Virus record (IMG/VR): IMGVR_UViG_3300034082_001807
Coordinates: 1 to 27,594 of that record
DNA from: a virus
Direction: 5' to 3' (one strand)
Length of the DNA: 27,594 nt
Position numbers and translations under genes: made by a program
Shown here: positions 7,242-13,602 of the stretch, piece by piece
Layout: each line of letters begins with the position of its first letter
Position numbering within the stretch: position 1 is the stretch's first letter
Notes under the pieces: model-generated
Told to the model about the DNA's origin: nothing
The model's database searches: none
The model's input: the letters and a program-made list of their open reading frames with translations, nothing else

Positions 7242-7514
7242 ATGAACGAACGTAAACAACAGGTAGAGAAGGAAATATCCAGTATCCTTGCTCACTACTC
7301 TCAACGAGGGCGAAACCTGTTTGCCTACACAAGCTCTGGCGAATGCGTTGGCAGAGCGGGCAATAGCTGGGCGGCTGCCTTTTGGGCAGGCTACGACGGT
7401 CAGACTTGGGGCGCTCGCGTCCCGGCAAGAAACGCAATTTCGCGACCGTGGTACACCGCAGGCAAGCGTGCTGCCAAAACTGAGCAAATGAAGAACGCAA
7501 ATGAACAGTCTTGA
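7242..7514 (+). CDS. Conserved phage hypothetical (AGNSWAAAFWAGYDG)
   Basis: A 90-residue protein; ATG 7239 gives one extra Met. The region GRAGNSWAAAFWAGYDGQTW, then GARVPARNAISRPWYTAGK, is a recurrent phage hypothetical of unknown function. The first residues MNERKQQ come from the ATGAACGAACG segment shared with other genes and with cassettes B-D, so this gene appears to have acquired its start from a cassette. No ribosome-binding site is visible and transcription should start almost at the ATG. It overlaps the next gene by 14 bases. Confidence 0.75.
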   Translation: MNERKQQVEKEISSILAHYSQRGRNLFAYTSSGECVGRAGNSWAAAFWAGYDGQTWGARVPARNAISRPWYTAGKRAAKTEQMKNANEQS

Positions 7515-7830
7515 AAATCAAGAAATCTATTACCTGACAGAATACAACTGGGAACGTGGTGTTCTACTCCGTGAAGGATCTAAAAATTACAAGATCAGGA
7601 CTCTAGCAGCTGGTGGTCTAGTGTCTCGTGAGATTCGTGTTCTCAAAGAAAAGTGCGCATGGCCAGACGAGAAGATTTGTGTGGTCTGGGAGACTTGGCG
7701 AGGCACAAATGGTCAGGGTGGATATCGTGTTGAGCGAGTGTTACACTCCGACAATCGTTTACCTGCGAGTCAAGTAGCTAGGCAATCTCGCGGACCAGGG
7801 AGGGTCACCGAGAAAGAAAAGCATAGTTAG
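7501..7830 (+). CDS. Hypothetical protein
   Basis: A 109-residue basic protein, beta-rich in the first 80 residues (NYKIRTLAAGGLVSREIRVL, KICVVWETWRG) with a polar tail. Not recognised. Its first 24 bases match those of the gene at 7906 in 23 positions (MNSLENQE against MNSLEIQE) while the rest is unrelated, so the two share a start segment rather than a common origin. Translation is probably coupled to the previous gene. Confidence 0.7.
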   Translation: MNSLENQEIYYLTEYNWERGVLLREGSKNYKIRTLAAGGLVSREIRVLKEKCAWPDEKICVVWETWRGTNGQGGYRVERVLHSDNRLPASQVARQSRGPGRVTEKEKHS

Positions 7831-7844
7831 GAGACAGATTTTTA

Positions 7845-7872
7845 TTGACTTTATTCTGAATTCAGCTATAAT
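7845..7872 (+). promoter_or_regulatory. Sigma-70-like promoter
   Basis: TTGACT at 7845-7850, TATAAT at 7867-7872, spacer 16. The bases around the -10 (CTGAATTCAGC before it, ACTTACAT after it) resemble those in cassettes B and C, but the stem-loop part is absent. The next ATG is 7906, preceded by GGGAGA. Confidence 0.8.
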
Positions 7873-7905
7873 ACTTACATCATCCACGAGACGGGAGATA
7901 CTGTA

Positions 7906-8178
7906 ATGAACAGTCTTGAAATTCAAGAATCAGTCTACCAGTTTCTCAAGGAACACGAGCACTATTACAATGCTCCCTATGGTGTGTTGACCAGTGCTCA
8001 CACTAACACCAACGGTCGCCCATACAAGTCAGTGACATTTGGTTGTGCAAGGTCGCTGGACGCTGAAGTGAGGATCTTCAATCGCAACTTCATCTTGCTG
8101 CGAACTAGCAGTAATGGTTCTGAAGTGTTCAAAAACATTGATGATCTTTTGAGTCGTTTGAACCCTAACAATAAGTAG
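7906..8178 (+). CDS. Hypothetical protein
   Basis: A 90-residue soluble protein of unknown function. N-terminal helix MNSLEIQESVYQFLKEHEHYY is followed by strands (RPYKSVTFGCARSLDAEVRIF, NFILLRTSSNG) and a C-terminal helix, suggesting a small alpha/beta domain. GGGAGA before ATG 7906 is a good ribosome-binding site, and a strong promoter lies 33 bases upstream. First gene of the operon that carries the first alanine-repeat array. Confidence 0.78.
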   Translation: MNSLEIQESVYQFLKEHEHYYNAPYGVLTSAHTNTNGRPYKSVTFGCARSLDAEVRIFNRNFILLRTSSNGSEVFKNIDDLLSRLNPNNK

Positions 8179-8188
8179 GAGCCACAAG

Positions 8189-8497
8189 ATGAACAAACTA
8201 ATCCGTGATGGCAAGGTTGCTGTTCTCATCAGCCCGGGATTTGGTGCTGGTTGGTATTCTTGGCACTGCAAGGAAGAACTGCTGTTTGATCCTGTGGTGG
8301 TCGAGATGTTGCTAGAGAGTCAGCACGATGAGATTGAATCCTATGTTGAAAAGACCTACGGAGACGATTTCTATCTTGGCGGCGTTGATGGTCTGACGGT
8401 AGTGTGGGTCTCCGAAGGTGCTGAATTCAGGATCAAGGAATATGATGGTGCTGAGTCGTTGGTTCTCAAAGAAGAAGACTATTGGATCAAGGCATGA
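8189..8497 (+). CDS. Conserved phage hypothetical (MNKLIRDGKVAVLISPGFG)
   Basis: A 102-residue protein that I recognise as a widespread phage hypothetical: the start LIRDGKVAVLISPGFGAGW, then LLFDPVVVEMLLE, then FYLGGVDGLTVVWVSEGAEF, with an acidic C-terminus. It looks like a small alpha/beta domain; no active-site signature is evident and no function is known to me. AGGAG lies at 8177-8181. Its TGA overlaps the ATG of the first alanine-repeat gene as ATGA. Confidence 0.88.
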   Translation: MNKLIRDGKVAVLISPGFGAGWYSWHCKEELLFDPVVVEMLLESQHDEIESYVEKTYGDDFYLGGVDGLTVVWVSEGAEFRIKEYDGAESLVLKEEDYWIKA

Positions 8498-8922
8498 ACG
8501 CTTGGAGTCATCTGCCTAACGCAGAGCACATTGATCGCATTATTGAGTTAATGAAAGCGCATCCAGAGGCTTGGGATGCGGCTTATACTGCGGCTAGGAC
8601 TTCTAGGACTTTGAATGCGGCTAGGACTGCGGCTTTGAATGCGGCTAGGACTGCGGCTTGGAATGCGGCTTGGAATGCGGCAAGAGATGCAGAATGGTAT
8701 GCGGCTAGGGCTGCGGCTTGGGATGCGGCTTATAGTACGGCATGGACTGCGGCTAGAGATTCAATCCTAGCTCTCATCGCTTATGATGACGCCGCCAGGT
8801 ATCTAGAGATGAGCAGCTATGAACTCAAGATTTGGGTAGTACTGAGTGAAGAACCGGCTGCTGTTCTTCTGTTGCCAACAGTGATGGCATTTGAACGAAT
8901 CCGAGAGATGAAGGCAGCATGA
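8494..8922 (+). CDS. Alanine-rich tetrad-repeat protein A1
   Basis: A 142-residue protein. The head (MNAWSHLPNAEHIDRII, then KAHPEAWDAAY, residues 1-28) and tail (DSILALIAYDDAARYLEMSS, then EEPAAVLLLPTVMAFE) are conserved between the four neighbours. The middle is a low-complexity helix of four-residue units, [D/A/N/T]-A-A-[R/W/Y]. The DNA of the units is nearly fixed as GCGGCT flanked by NNT and AGG or TGG codons. It starts at ATG 8494, matching its paralogues; the four codons upstream are in frame but not homologous. Proteins with such Ala/Trp/Arg repeats are often labelled putative immunity proteins in databases; I know of no proven role. Confidence 0.88.
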   Translation: MNAWSHLPNAEHIDRIIELMKAHPEAWDAAYTAARTSRTLNAARTAALNAARTAAWNAAWNAARDAEWYAARAAAWDAAYSTAWTAARDSILALIAYDDAARYLEMSSYELKIWVVLSEEPAAVLLLPTVMAFERIREMKAA

Positions 8923-9344
8923 ACGCTTGGAGTCACCTACCCAATGCAGGGCACATTGACCGCATTATTGCATCAGTGAAAGCACATCCAGAGGCTTGGG
9001 ATGCGGCTTATACTGCGGCTAGGGATGCGGCTAGGGATGCGGCTAGGGCTGCGGCTAGGAATGCGGCTAGGAATGCGGCTAGGACTGCGGCTAGGGATGC
9101 GGCTAGGAATGCGGCTAGGGCTGCGGCTAGGGATGCGGCTTGGGATGCGGCTAGGGCTGCGGCTTATAATGCAACTAGTGATTCAATCCTAGCTCTCATC
9201 GCTTATGATGACGCTGCCAAGTACCTAGAAATGTCCAGTGACCAAGTCAAAATTTGGGCAGAATTGAGTGAAGAACCGGCTGCTATTCTTCTGTTGCCAG
9301 CAGTGATTGCGTTTGAACAAATCCGAGAGATGAAAGCAGCATGA
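8919..9344 (+). CDS. Alanine-rich tetrad-repeat protein B1
   Basis: A 141-residue paralogue of A1 with a slightly different head (NAGHIDRIIASVKAHPEAW) and tail (AKYLEMSSDQVKIWAELSEE). Its repeat tract is the most regular of the four: more than a dozen perfect units of DAAR, RAAA, NAAR and TAAR type without interruption. It overlaps A1 by ATGA and A2 by ATGA, with the AAGG of the tail as ribosome-binding site. Its head is almost identical in DNA to that of B2, showing a two-gene duplication. Confidence 0.88.
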   Translation: MNAWSHLPNAGHIDRIIASVKAHPEAWDAAYTAARDAARDAARAAARNAARNAARTAARDAARNAARAAARDAAWDAARAAAYNATSDSILALIAYDDAAKYLEMSSDQVKIWAELSEEPAAILLLPAVIAFEQIREMKAA

Positions 9345-9784
9345 ACGCTTGGAGTCACCTGCCTAACGCAGAGCACATTGACCGCATTATTGAGTTAATG
9401 AAAGCGCATCCAGAGGCTTGGGATGCGGCTTATACTGCGGCTAGGACTTCTAGGACTTTGACTGCGGCTAGGGATGCGGCTAGGGATGCGGCTAGGGATG
9501 CGGCTAGGGATGCGGCATGCGTGGCGGCATGGGCTGCGGCTTATAATGCGGCATGGGCTGCGGCTAGGGATGCGGCTAGGGATGCGGCATGCGTGGCGGC
9601 ATGGGCTGCGGCTTATAGTGATTCAATCCTAGCTCTCATCGCTTATGATGACGCCGCCAGGTATCTAGAGATGAGCAGCTATGAACTCAAGATTTGGGTA
9701 GTACTGAGTGAAGAACCCGCTGCTATTCTTCTGTTGCCAACAGTGATTGCGTTTGAACAAATCCGAGAGATGAAAGCAGCATGA
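9341..9784 (+). CDS. Alanine-rich tetrad-repeat protein A2
   Basis: A 147-residue paralogue. Its head is nearly identical in DNA to A1, including the off-register insertion TSRTL. The tract holds a 72-base direct repeat: the segment encoding DAACVAAWAAAY occurs twice, at about 9512 and 9584. The last 40 or so bases (IAFEQIREMKAA) match B1 rather than A1, as if the 3' end had been converted from B1. ATGA overlap on both sides. Confidence 0.88.
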   Translation: MNAWSHLPNAEHIDRIIELMKAHPEAWDAAYTAARTSRTLTAARDAARDAARDAARDAACVAAWAAAYNAAWAAARDAARDAACVAAWAAAYSDSILALIAYDDAARYLEMSSYELKIWVVLSEEPAAILLLPTVIAFEQIREMKAA

Positions 9785-10221
9785 ACGCTTGGAGTCACCT
9801 ACCCAATGCAGGGCACATTGACCGCATTATTGCATCAGTGAAAGCACATCCAGAGGCTTGGGCTGCGGCTTGGGCTGCGGCTTGGGATGCGGCTAGGGCT
9901 GCGGCTAGGGCTGCGGCTTGGGATGCGGCTAGGAATGCGGCTAGGGCTGCGGCTAGGGATGCGGCTAGGGATGCGGCTTGGGATGCGGCTAGGGATGCGG
10001 CTAGGGATGCGGCTTGGGATGCGGCTAGGGATGCGACTTATAATGCGGCTAGGGATTCAATACTAGCTCTCATCGCCTATGATGACGCTGCCAAGTACCT
10101 AGAAATGTCCAGTGACCAAGTCAAAATTTGGGCAGAATTGAGTGAAGAACCCGCTGCTGTTCTTCTGTTGCCAGCAGTGATTGCCTTTGAGAAGATCAAA
10201 GAGACAGAATTTGTCAGTTGA
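9781..10221 (+). CDS. Alanine-rich tetrad-repeat protein B2
   Basis: A 146-residue paralogue and last member of the array. The head is almost identical in DNA to B1; the tract is rich in WDAA, RAAA and RDAA units. Its C-terminus is unique (EKIKETEFVS instead of EQIREMKAA), consistent with being the array end, and its stop lies against the TTGACA of the next promoter. Like the others it has no signal peptide or membrane segment and should be a soluble, long amphipathic helix flanked by two small conserved domains. Confidence 0.88.
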   Translation: MNAWSHLPNAGHIDRIIASVKAHPEAWAAAWAAAWDAARAAARAAAWDAARNAARAAARDAARDAAWDAARDAARDAAWDAARDATYNAARDSILALIAYDDAAKYLEMSSDQVKIWAELSEEPAAVLLLPAVIAFEKIKETEFVS

Positions 10222-10246
10222 CATTTTGATTTGATCTGTGTATAGT
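10218..10246 (+). promoter_or_regulatory. Sigma-70-like promoter
   Basis: TTGACA at 10218-10223, overlapping the stop codon of B2, and TATAGT at 10241-10246, spacer 17. TTAGGAG stands before ATG 10276. Confidence 0.75.
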
Positions 10247-10275
10247 TGATATTGATTTCTTAGGAGTCTATTAGA

Positions 10276-10953
10276 ATGCGTGTGAAAATTGGACCATACC
10301 GTAATTCCCCTTTCTCAACCTACGAGTGGGAGCGAAGCTATCTCTGCTGGCGACACGGCGTTGACGTATACCATGACGAGACCAAGTATAGCAGCCTAGA
10401 CCGTGCTGTTGTGAAGGTTCTCAACGCGATGGAACCCCTTGTCACGCCCATCAATAACTGGTGGTGCGCATGCCCTCGCAAGGAAAAGATCCGCATCGAC
10501 AAGTGGGATACATGGAACATGGATCACACACTGGCGCTGATCATTTCCCCCATGCTCAAGCAGTTGCAGGCAACCAAGCACGGTGCTCCCCATGTTGATG
10601 ATGCGGATGTGCCCGAGGAACTGCGCTCAACTGCTGCGCCACCAAAACTAAATGAGTGGGACACCGACGCCAACCATTTCAAACGTTGGGACTGGGTTCT
10701 TGACGAGATGATCTGGGCATTTGAGCAGCATGCCAGCGATGATGACAGTGAGCAGTTCCATCACAACTTTGAAAACTCAAAGGTTGAGTTCGTCAACGTT
10801 GCGGACAGCGATCATCAGGAACTCAAAATTGTTACCGTTGATCCCAGCAAGCCAGCGCACCACTATGATCTTGAAGGGCACAAGGCCCACGAAGAACGCA
10901 AGCGCCGAGCGTTCACACTGTTTGGCAAATACTATTCTGGACTCTGGGATTAG
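10276..10953 (+). CDS. Conserved phage hypothetical (KIGPYRN / WDTWNMDHTLALII family)
   Basis: A 225-residue protein I recognise as a very common hypothetical of large phages. Signature segments are VKIGPYRNSPFSTYEWER, WDTWNMDHTLALIISPML, KQLQATKHGAPHVDDADVPE, then FKRWDWVLDEMIWAFEQ and a charged C-terminus (AHEERKRRAFTLFGKYY). The many Trp and Asp/His residues in the core could bind a metal or nucleotide, but no function has been shown to my knowledge. It has its own promoter and AGGAG at 10262-10266. The central stretch around residues 35-65 is shorter than in relatives I recall. Confidence 0.9.
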   Translation: MRVKIGPYRNSPFSTYEWERSYLCWRHGVDVYHDETKYSSLDRAVVKVLNAMEPLVTPINNWWCACPRKEKIRIDKWDTWNMDHTLALIISPMLKQLQATKHGAPHVDDADVPEELRSTAAPPKLNEWDTDANHFKRWDWVLDEMIWAFEQHASDDDSEQFHHNFENSKVEFVNVADSDHQELKIVTVDPSKPAHHYDLEGHKAHEERKRRAFTLFGKYYSGLWD

Positions 10954-10957
10954 AACC

Positions 10958-11557
10958 GTGAAATTAAGAGAAATTATTACCAATCCACCTAGAGATGAAT
11001 ACCTGGATCAATATCAGCGTAAGTTCGATGATGCCGAATCATTAGTCACTATTCGCGGTCTTGTCTTGAAAAAGATCAGCACTGCATCAGAGATAGAATA
11101 TGGTCTTTTTGATGATCTAAATCGCTTGGTTGGATACATGGCACTCGACTATCGAGGCGACAACATTTGGGAAGTTACTTTAGTCCAGCTGGCGCAAGCA
11201 TATAAGGGACAGGGTTTTGGTTCATTTTTCTATGACTATGCAGTGATGAATGATAAATTAAAACTACTGTCCGACGCCACTAACACAGGAGGGCCACACG
11301 GATCACGCTCACTGTGGCAGAGACTGATCAGCAATGCTAGATATCAAATAGTGGGTTACGATACTCAAACAAAAAGCGTCATATCCGATGCTAGTCCAGA
11401 TATGATCTACGATAATCAACCTAATACACGTTGGTTGGCGATCCCACCCTTTGAAACCATAAATGAATCATTGCAGCGAATCCAAAGCACAATGAAAAAT
11501 CGCTATGTGGTTTGGTATGGCCCAGGTACTACCACCGAAGACTATTTCAATTTTTGA
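10958..11557 (+). CDS. GNAT-like N-acetyltransferase fold protein
   Basis: A 199-residue protein starting at GTG 10958, four bases after the previous stop; the open frame upstream is a shadow of that gene. Residues 45-130 follow the GNAT order: strands EIEYGLFDDLNRLVGYMALD, IWEVTLVQLAQ, the acetyl-CoA pyrophosphate loop AYKGQGFG (residues 83-88 fit x-x-x-G-x-G), then helix FFYDYAVM and strand LKLLSDATNT, and SRSLWQRLI. I recall similar GNAT-like proteins in T4-like phages, with SxSLWQRL conserved. The substrate is unknown; host or phage protein modification is possible. Confidence 0.7.
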   Translation: MKLREIITNPPRDEYLDQYQRKFDDAESLVTIRGLVLKKISTASEIEYGLFDDLNRLVGYMALDYRGDNIWEVTLVQLAQAYKGQGFGSFFYDYAVMNDKLKLLSDATNTGGPHGSRSLWQRLISNARYQIVGYDTQTKSVISDASPDMIYDNQPNTRWLAIPPFETINESLQRIQSTMKNRYVVWYGPGTTTEDYFNF

Positions 11558-11574
11558 ATCAGAGGATTGATCTC

Positions 11575-11793
11575 ATGCGTTATTTCAGCTATAATGATTA
11601 CAAGACCGATGCTTCTATTGATCCTTATGTTGCTACAGTTAGCGAAGATGATATCCGCAGGGATTACTATCCTCACTGGCATGAAAGAATGTGTAAGAGA
11701 TTTGGTAAAGAACATGTGGAAAAGACCTACTGTTTTGAAGATTGTTTGTACGATTGGATTGTGACCACGTGGGCTTGGGAGAGCAAAGAATGA
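11575..11793 (+). CDS. Conserved phage hypothetical (DDIRRDYYPHWHERMCKRFG)
   Basis: A 72-residue acidic, aromatic-rich protein. ATG 11575 is chosen because AGAGGA stands at 11561-11566 and relatives begin MRYFSY. The core EDDIRRDYYPHWHERMC, then KEHVEKTYCFEDCLYDWIV, is a recurrent phage hypothetical of unknown function. Cys41, Cys53 and Cys58 and two His are present, but no regular zinc pattern. The end overlaps the next gene as ATGA. Confidence 0.85.
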   Translation: MRYFSYNDYKTDASIDPYVATVSEDDIRRDYYPHWHERMCKRFGKEHVEKTYCFEDCLYDWIVTTWAWESKE

Positions 11794-11984
11794 ACAATTA
11801 CATTGATAACAACAAACAATACTGGGGTCCAGAGTTTGCCGAACTTGCTGAGGTGGAATACAAGCCCGAGCATGATGAGATTGCCGCAATGGGCTGTTAT
11901 ACCATGCTATATCACATTGCTGATAACTTTCGCGATGGTGAGTTTCGCGCAGAGATTTTGAAGATGGTGGGAGTTGAACAATGA
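11790..11984 (+). CDS. Small hypothetical ending in GVEQ
   Basis: A 64-residue acidic helical protein (ELAEVEYKPEHDEIAAMGCY, MLYHIADNFRDGEFRAEILKM) that ends VGVEQ like members of the MNERI family, although its body is different. The GGAGTTGA encoding that end is the ribosome-binding site of the gene at 11981. Overlaps both neighbours by 4 bases. Function unknown. Confidence 0.75.
   Translation: MNNYIDNNKQYWGPEFAELAEVEYKPEHDEIAAMGCYTMLYHIADNFRDGEFRAEILKMVGVEQ
11970..11983 (+). promoter_or_regulatory. GGAGTTGA translational junction
   Basis: GGAG at 11970-11973, then 7 bases and ATG 11981. The same bases encode the Gly-Val-Glu end of the upstream protein. Confidence 0.7.
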
Positions 11985-12286
11985 ACGAACGAGCTAAAGA
12001 ACTGTCAGACAGGATTACACAATATCTGGTAATGGGCGGAATGTTCAATCCTGAACTTGCCAACCACGAAGCGGTGAGAGATTTATTGATAGAATGTAGG
12101 AAGGTGTTAGATGATTTGTATCCGCATCCCAATGGCATTTGGGTGCTGTACGAGGATTACGAGCGGCTGAAGGCCGAGAACGAAGCCCTGCGGCGGGATG
12201 CAGAACTAGGGCGATGGATACGGGAAGAAACGCCGCCGATTGAAGAAATTGCCGCCCGCGTTGACGGAATGGAGGAAACGGAATGA
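11981..12286 (+). CDS. Chimeric hypothetical: MNER start plus GC-rich coiled-coil C-terminus
   Basis: A 101-residue protein with two parts. Residues 1-46 (MNERAKELSDRI to VLDDLYPHP) share the MNER start and AT-rich codon use of the neighbours. Residues 47-101 (LYEDYERLKAENEALRRDAE, ending in acidic residues) form a coiled coil with strongly GC-rich codons beginning near base 12130. This C-terminal type is common in betaproteobacterial prophages as far as I recall. The compositional break inside one gene suggests a recombination join. Overlaps the next start by 4 bases. Confidence 0.75.
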   Translation: MNERAKELSDRITQYLVMGGMFNPELANHEAVRDLLIECRKVLDDLYPHPNGIWVLYEDYERLKAENEALRRDAELGRWIREETPPIEEIAARVDGMEETE

Positions 12287-12738
12287 ACAAACGAATTCAA
12301 AAACTTGCTCAGCAGACTGATATTTGGTGTGATCAAAATCATGCCGGCGATGAGTTTTACCATCTTCGTTGGGAAGAGAAGTTTGCCCTGTTAATTGTTC
12401 AAGAATGTATTGATATTATTAGTCCATATACCATTAGTATGAGCAGAATCGGTGAAGAATACCTGCATCCTATTCAAGAAATTAAAAACAATTTCGGAGT
12501 TGGGGATGAACCAACGAAAATATATTCACCAGGAGAATCTGTGATGAGCGAGCAAGAAGAACTGAGATATGCGGCTTTTGCGTGGGAAATTAATTATCCA
12601 CGAGGCGGAGCAATGGACTTTATCGGACGTTATGCCACCGTGGAAGATGCTAACGATGCTCTATCTGGTTTGGGATTGAACTGGTATCAAATCGTAGACA
12701 CCGAGACTTTTCGCGTTGTAGAAGAGGGCCAGATATGA
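12283..12738 (+). CDS. MNKRI-family protein fused across an old gene junction
   Basis: A 151-residue frame. Residues 1-74 are a normal family member (MNKRIQKLAQQ, then WEEKFALLIVQECIDII, then NNFGVGDE). At the place where other members stop, the DNA still reads GGAGTTGGGG followed by ATGAACCAACG, the form of an intergenic junction, but no stop codon remains, so translation continues. After a short bridge a second module begins at Met88 (MSEQEELRYAAFAWEINYPR, ending in a beta-rich part). ATG 12544 for that module has its own AGGAGA at 12531-12536, so the downstream part may also be made separately (65 residues less the Met bridge, ending at 12738). The protein may thus be a fusion or a two-product gene. 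Confidence 0.7.
   Translation: MNKRIQKLAQQTDIWCDQNHAGDEFYHLRWEEKFALLIVQECIDIISPYTISMSRIGEEYLHPIQEIKNNFGVGDEPTKIYSPGESVMSEQEELRYAAFAWEINYPRGGAMDFIGRYATVEDANDALSGLGLNWYQIVDTETFRVVEEGQI
12544..12738 (+). CDS. Probable internal start: separate 64-residue product
   Basis: ATG 12544 with AGGAGA seven bases upstream opens an in-frame 64-residue product (MSEQEELRYAAFAWEIN, then FIGRYATVEDANDALSG, then WYQIVDTETF). It looks like a complete small domain of its own and is preceded by remnants of a gene junction. It overlaps the next gene's ATG by 4 bases. Whether the long, the short or both forms are made cannot be told from sequence. Confidence 0.5.
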   Translation: MSEQEELRYAAFAWEINYPRGGAMDFIGRYATVEDANDALSGLGLNWYQIVDTETFRVVEEGQI

Positions 12739-12950
12739 CCAGCGAACAACCCGAAACCCTGCGCGTAGCTGATGCGCTGGAAGTGAAGCACTCGCCGGGT
12801 GTTGTGCTGACTGTCGAGACTGTCCTCGCCGCCGCCCGTCTGCTGCGCGAGCAGCACGCTGAGATTGTGCGGCTGCGGGAGGAGGTTCTCGCGCTCCGGG
12901 GCGAGATTTGGGAGCTGCGTTCCGACCTGGAACTATTGAACGACCGCTAA
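12735..12950 (+). CDS. GC-rich coiled-coil protein, betaproteobacterial prophage type
   Basis: A 71-residue protein starting MTSEQPETLRVADALE and continuing as a heptad-rich helix (LLREQHAEIVRLREEVLAL). The start QPExLRxADALE followed by a helix is typical, from memory, of small hypotheticals in Burkholderiales phages. Codons are strongly GC-rich (GCC, CTG, CGC), unlike the AT-rich genes at either side, which points to recent transfer. Overlaps the previous stop by 4 bases. Function unknown. Confidence 0.8.
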   Translation: MTSEQPETLRVADALEVKHSPGVVLTVETVLAAARLLREQHAEIVRLREEVLALRGEIWELRSDLELLNDR

Positions 12951-12955
12951 TCCTC

Positions 12956-13044
12956 TAAGTCATTGATTCCATTAGAGTTATTTTGGTTGCGTTTTTCCTG
13001 CATTCAAGTATAATACTTGTATAGTAAATAAACGGAGACAGAAG
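12956..13044 (+). promoter_or_regulatory. Promoter cassette B (stem-loop plus sigma-70 promoter and RBS)
   Basis: Copy B. Arms CTCTAA and TTAGAG (6 bp) flank the loop GTCATTGATTCCA, followed by TTATTTTGG. Promoter TTGCGT 12987-12992 and TATAAT 13009-13014, spacer 16. The leader carries AACGGAGACAG with GGAGA as Shine-Dalgarno for ATG 13045. The cassette begins 6 bases after the previous stop codon. Confidence 0.8.
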
Positions 13045-13269
13045 ATGAGCAACTGGAATTTTGAAGGTCTGCGCGTTGAGGGCAAGTATCTAGGCGACTT
13101 CCCCGTCGCAGGTCTTGTGCAATCCAGCCGCGTCAAGTATGGCGGTGGCGTTCAGCATTCCGTTGTCCTTGATGACCGTTTGGACCTCTACGGTCGGGTC
13201 CGCGAGGCAGGCGAAGTCGTGCTGCTGGATCACAAGGACGTTGTCCGCGTCAAGAGTGAGAATGCTTAA
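13045..13269 (+). CDS. Conserved small phage protein (FEGLRVEGKYLGDFPVAG)
   Basis: A 74-residue beta-rich protein (two halves, FEGLRVEGKYLGDFPVAGLV and VKYGGGVQHSVVLDD, then a final strand EVVLLDHKDVVRV). I recall this as a widespread phage hypothetical, often with the sequence RVEGxYLGxFPVxG; the fold looks like a small barrel. The gene is directly served by cassette B. Function unknown. Confidence 0.87.
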   Translation: MSNWNFEGLRVEGKYLGDFPVAGLVQSSRVKYGGGVQHSVVLDDRLDLYGRVREAGEVVLLDHKDVVRVKSENA

Positions 13270-13296
13270 ATGTCTGAGGATTCAAAAGGTGAAGCC

Positions 13297-13602
13297 ATGA
13301 ACAAAATTGATAAAATGTGGACAGCACTTGCCGACCACCAGCCAGCGCCGGAGTACGCCGAAGCGTGGCAGAAAATGATCAAAGAGCGGACGTATGAGGC
13401 AGCGTACAAAGCGGCGGATGCGGCGTGGGCAGCGGCGGAGGCAGCGAATGTAGCGGCGGATGCAGGGGCGTCAGCGTCGTGGGAAGCCGCGGAGGATGCA
13501 GCGGCGGGGGCAGCGCGGGCAGCGTGGGCAGCGGCGGATGCAGCGGAGGAAGCGCGGGCAGCGCAGCGCGCCATCAACGAGATCAAGGAGGTGCAGTCGT
13601 GA
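13297..13602 (+). CDS. Alanine-rich protein C1 of second array
   Basis: A 101-residue protein with head MNKIDKMWTALADHQPAPEY, then AEAWQKMIKERTYEAAY, a tract of Ala with Ala-Ala-Asp and Ala-Ala-Glu units, and a tail AQRAINEIKEV. ATG 13297 matches the heads of the next two genes; ATG 13270 directly after the previous stop is possible and would add nine residues. Codons are GC-rich (GCG, GCA), quite unlike the GCGGCT units of the first array. The tail codons ATC AAG GAG GTG supply the AAGGAGGTG ribosome-binding site of the next gene. Confidence 0.82.
   Translation: MNKIDKMWTALADHQPAPEYAEAWQKMIKERTYEAAYKAADAAWAAAEAANVAADAGASASWEAAEDAAAGAARAAWAAADAAEEARAAQRAINEIKEVQS

Larger units (their letters stand above)
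8494..10221 (+). repeat. Tandem duplication A1-B1-A2-B2 with 12-base minisatellite cores
   Basis: Units 8494-9340 (A1+B1) and 9341-10221 (A2+B2) are direct repeats of a two-gene block. A1 resembles A2 and B1 resembles B2 in their heads, so the pair was duplicated as a block. Inside each gene a 12-base repeat of the type GATGCGGCTAGG varies mostly at the first two bases of the NNT codon and the first base of AGG or TGG. The tracts lie at about 8571-8755, 8998-9178, 9421-9618 and 9861-10056. Confidence 0.9.

Noticed and set aside
9001-9192. Open frame of MRLG repeats in the first alanine array
   Set aside because: A second frame of the 12-base repeat; no conserved head or tail and no ribosome-binding site.
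8571-10056. CRISPR-like periodic repeats
   Set aside because: Period is 12 bases without spacers, and it lies wholly within coding sequence.
10721-10957. N-terminal extension of the GNAT-like gene
   Set aside because: Shadow of the gene at 10276 with Ser/Thr-rich nonsense; GTG 10958 directly after the stop is better.
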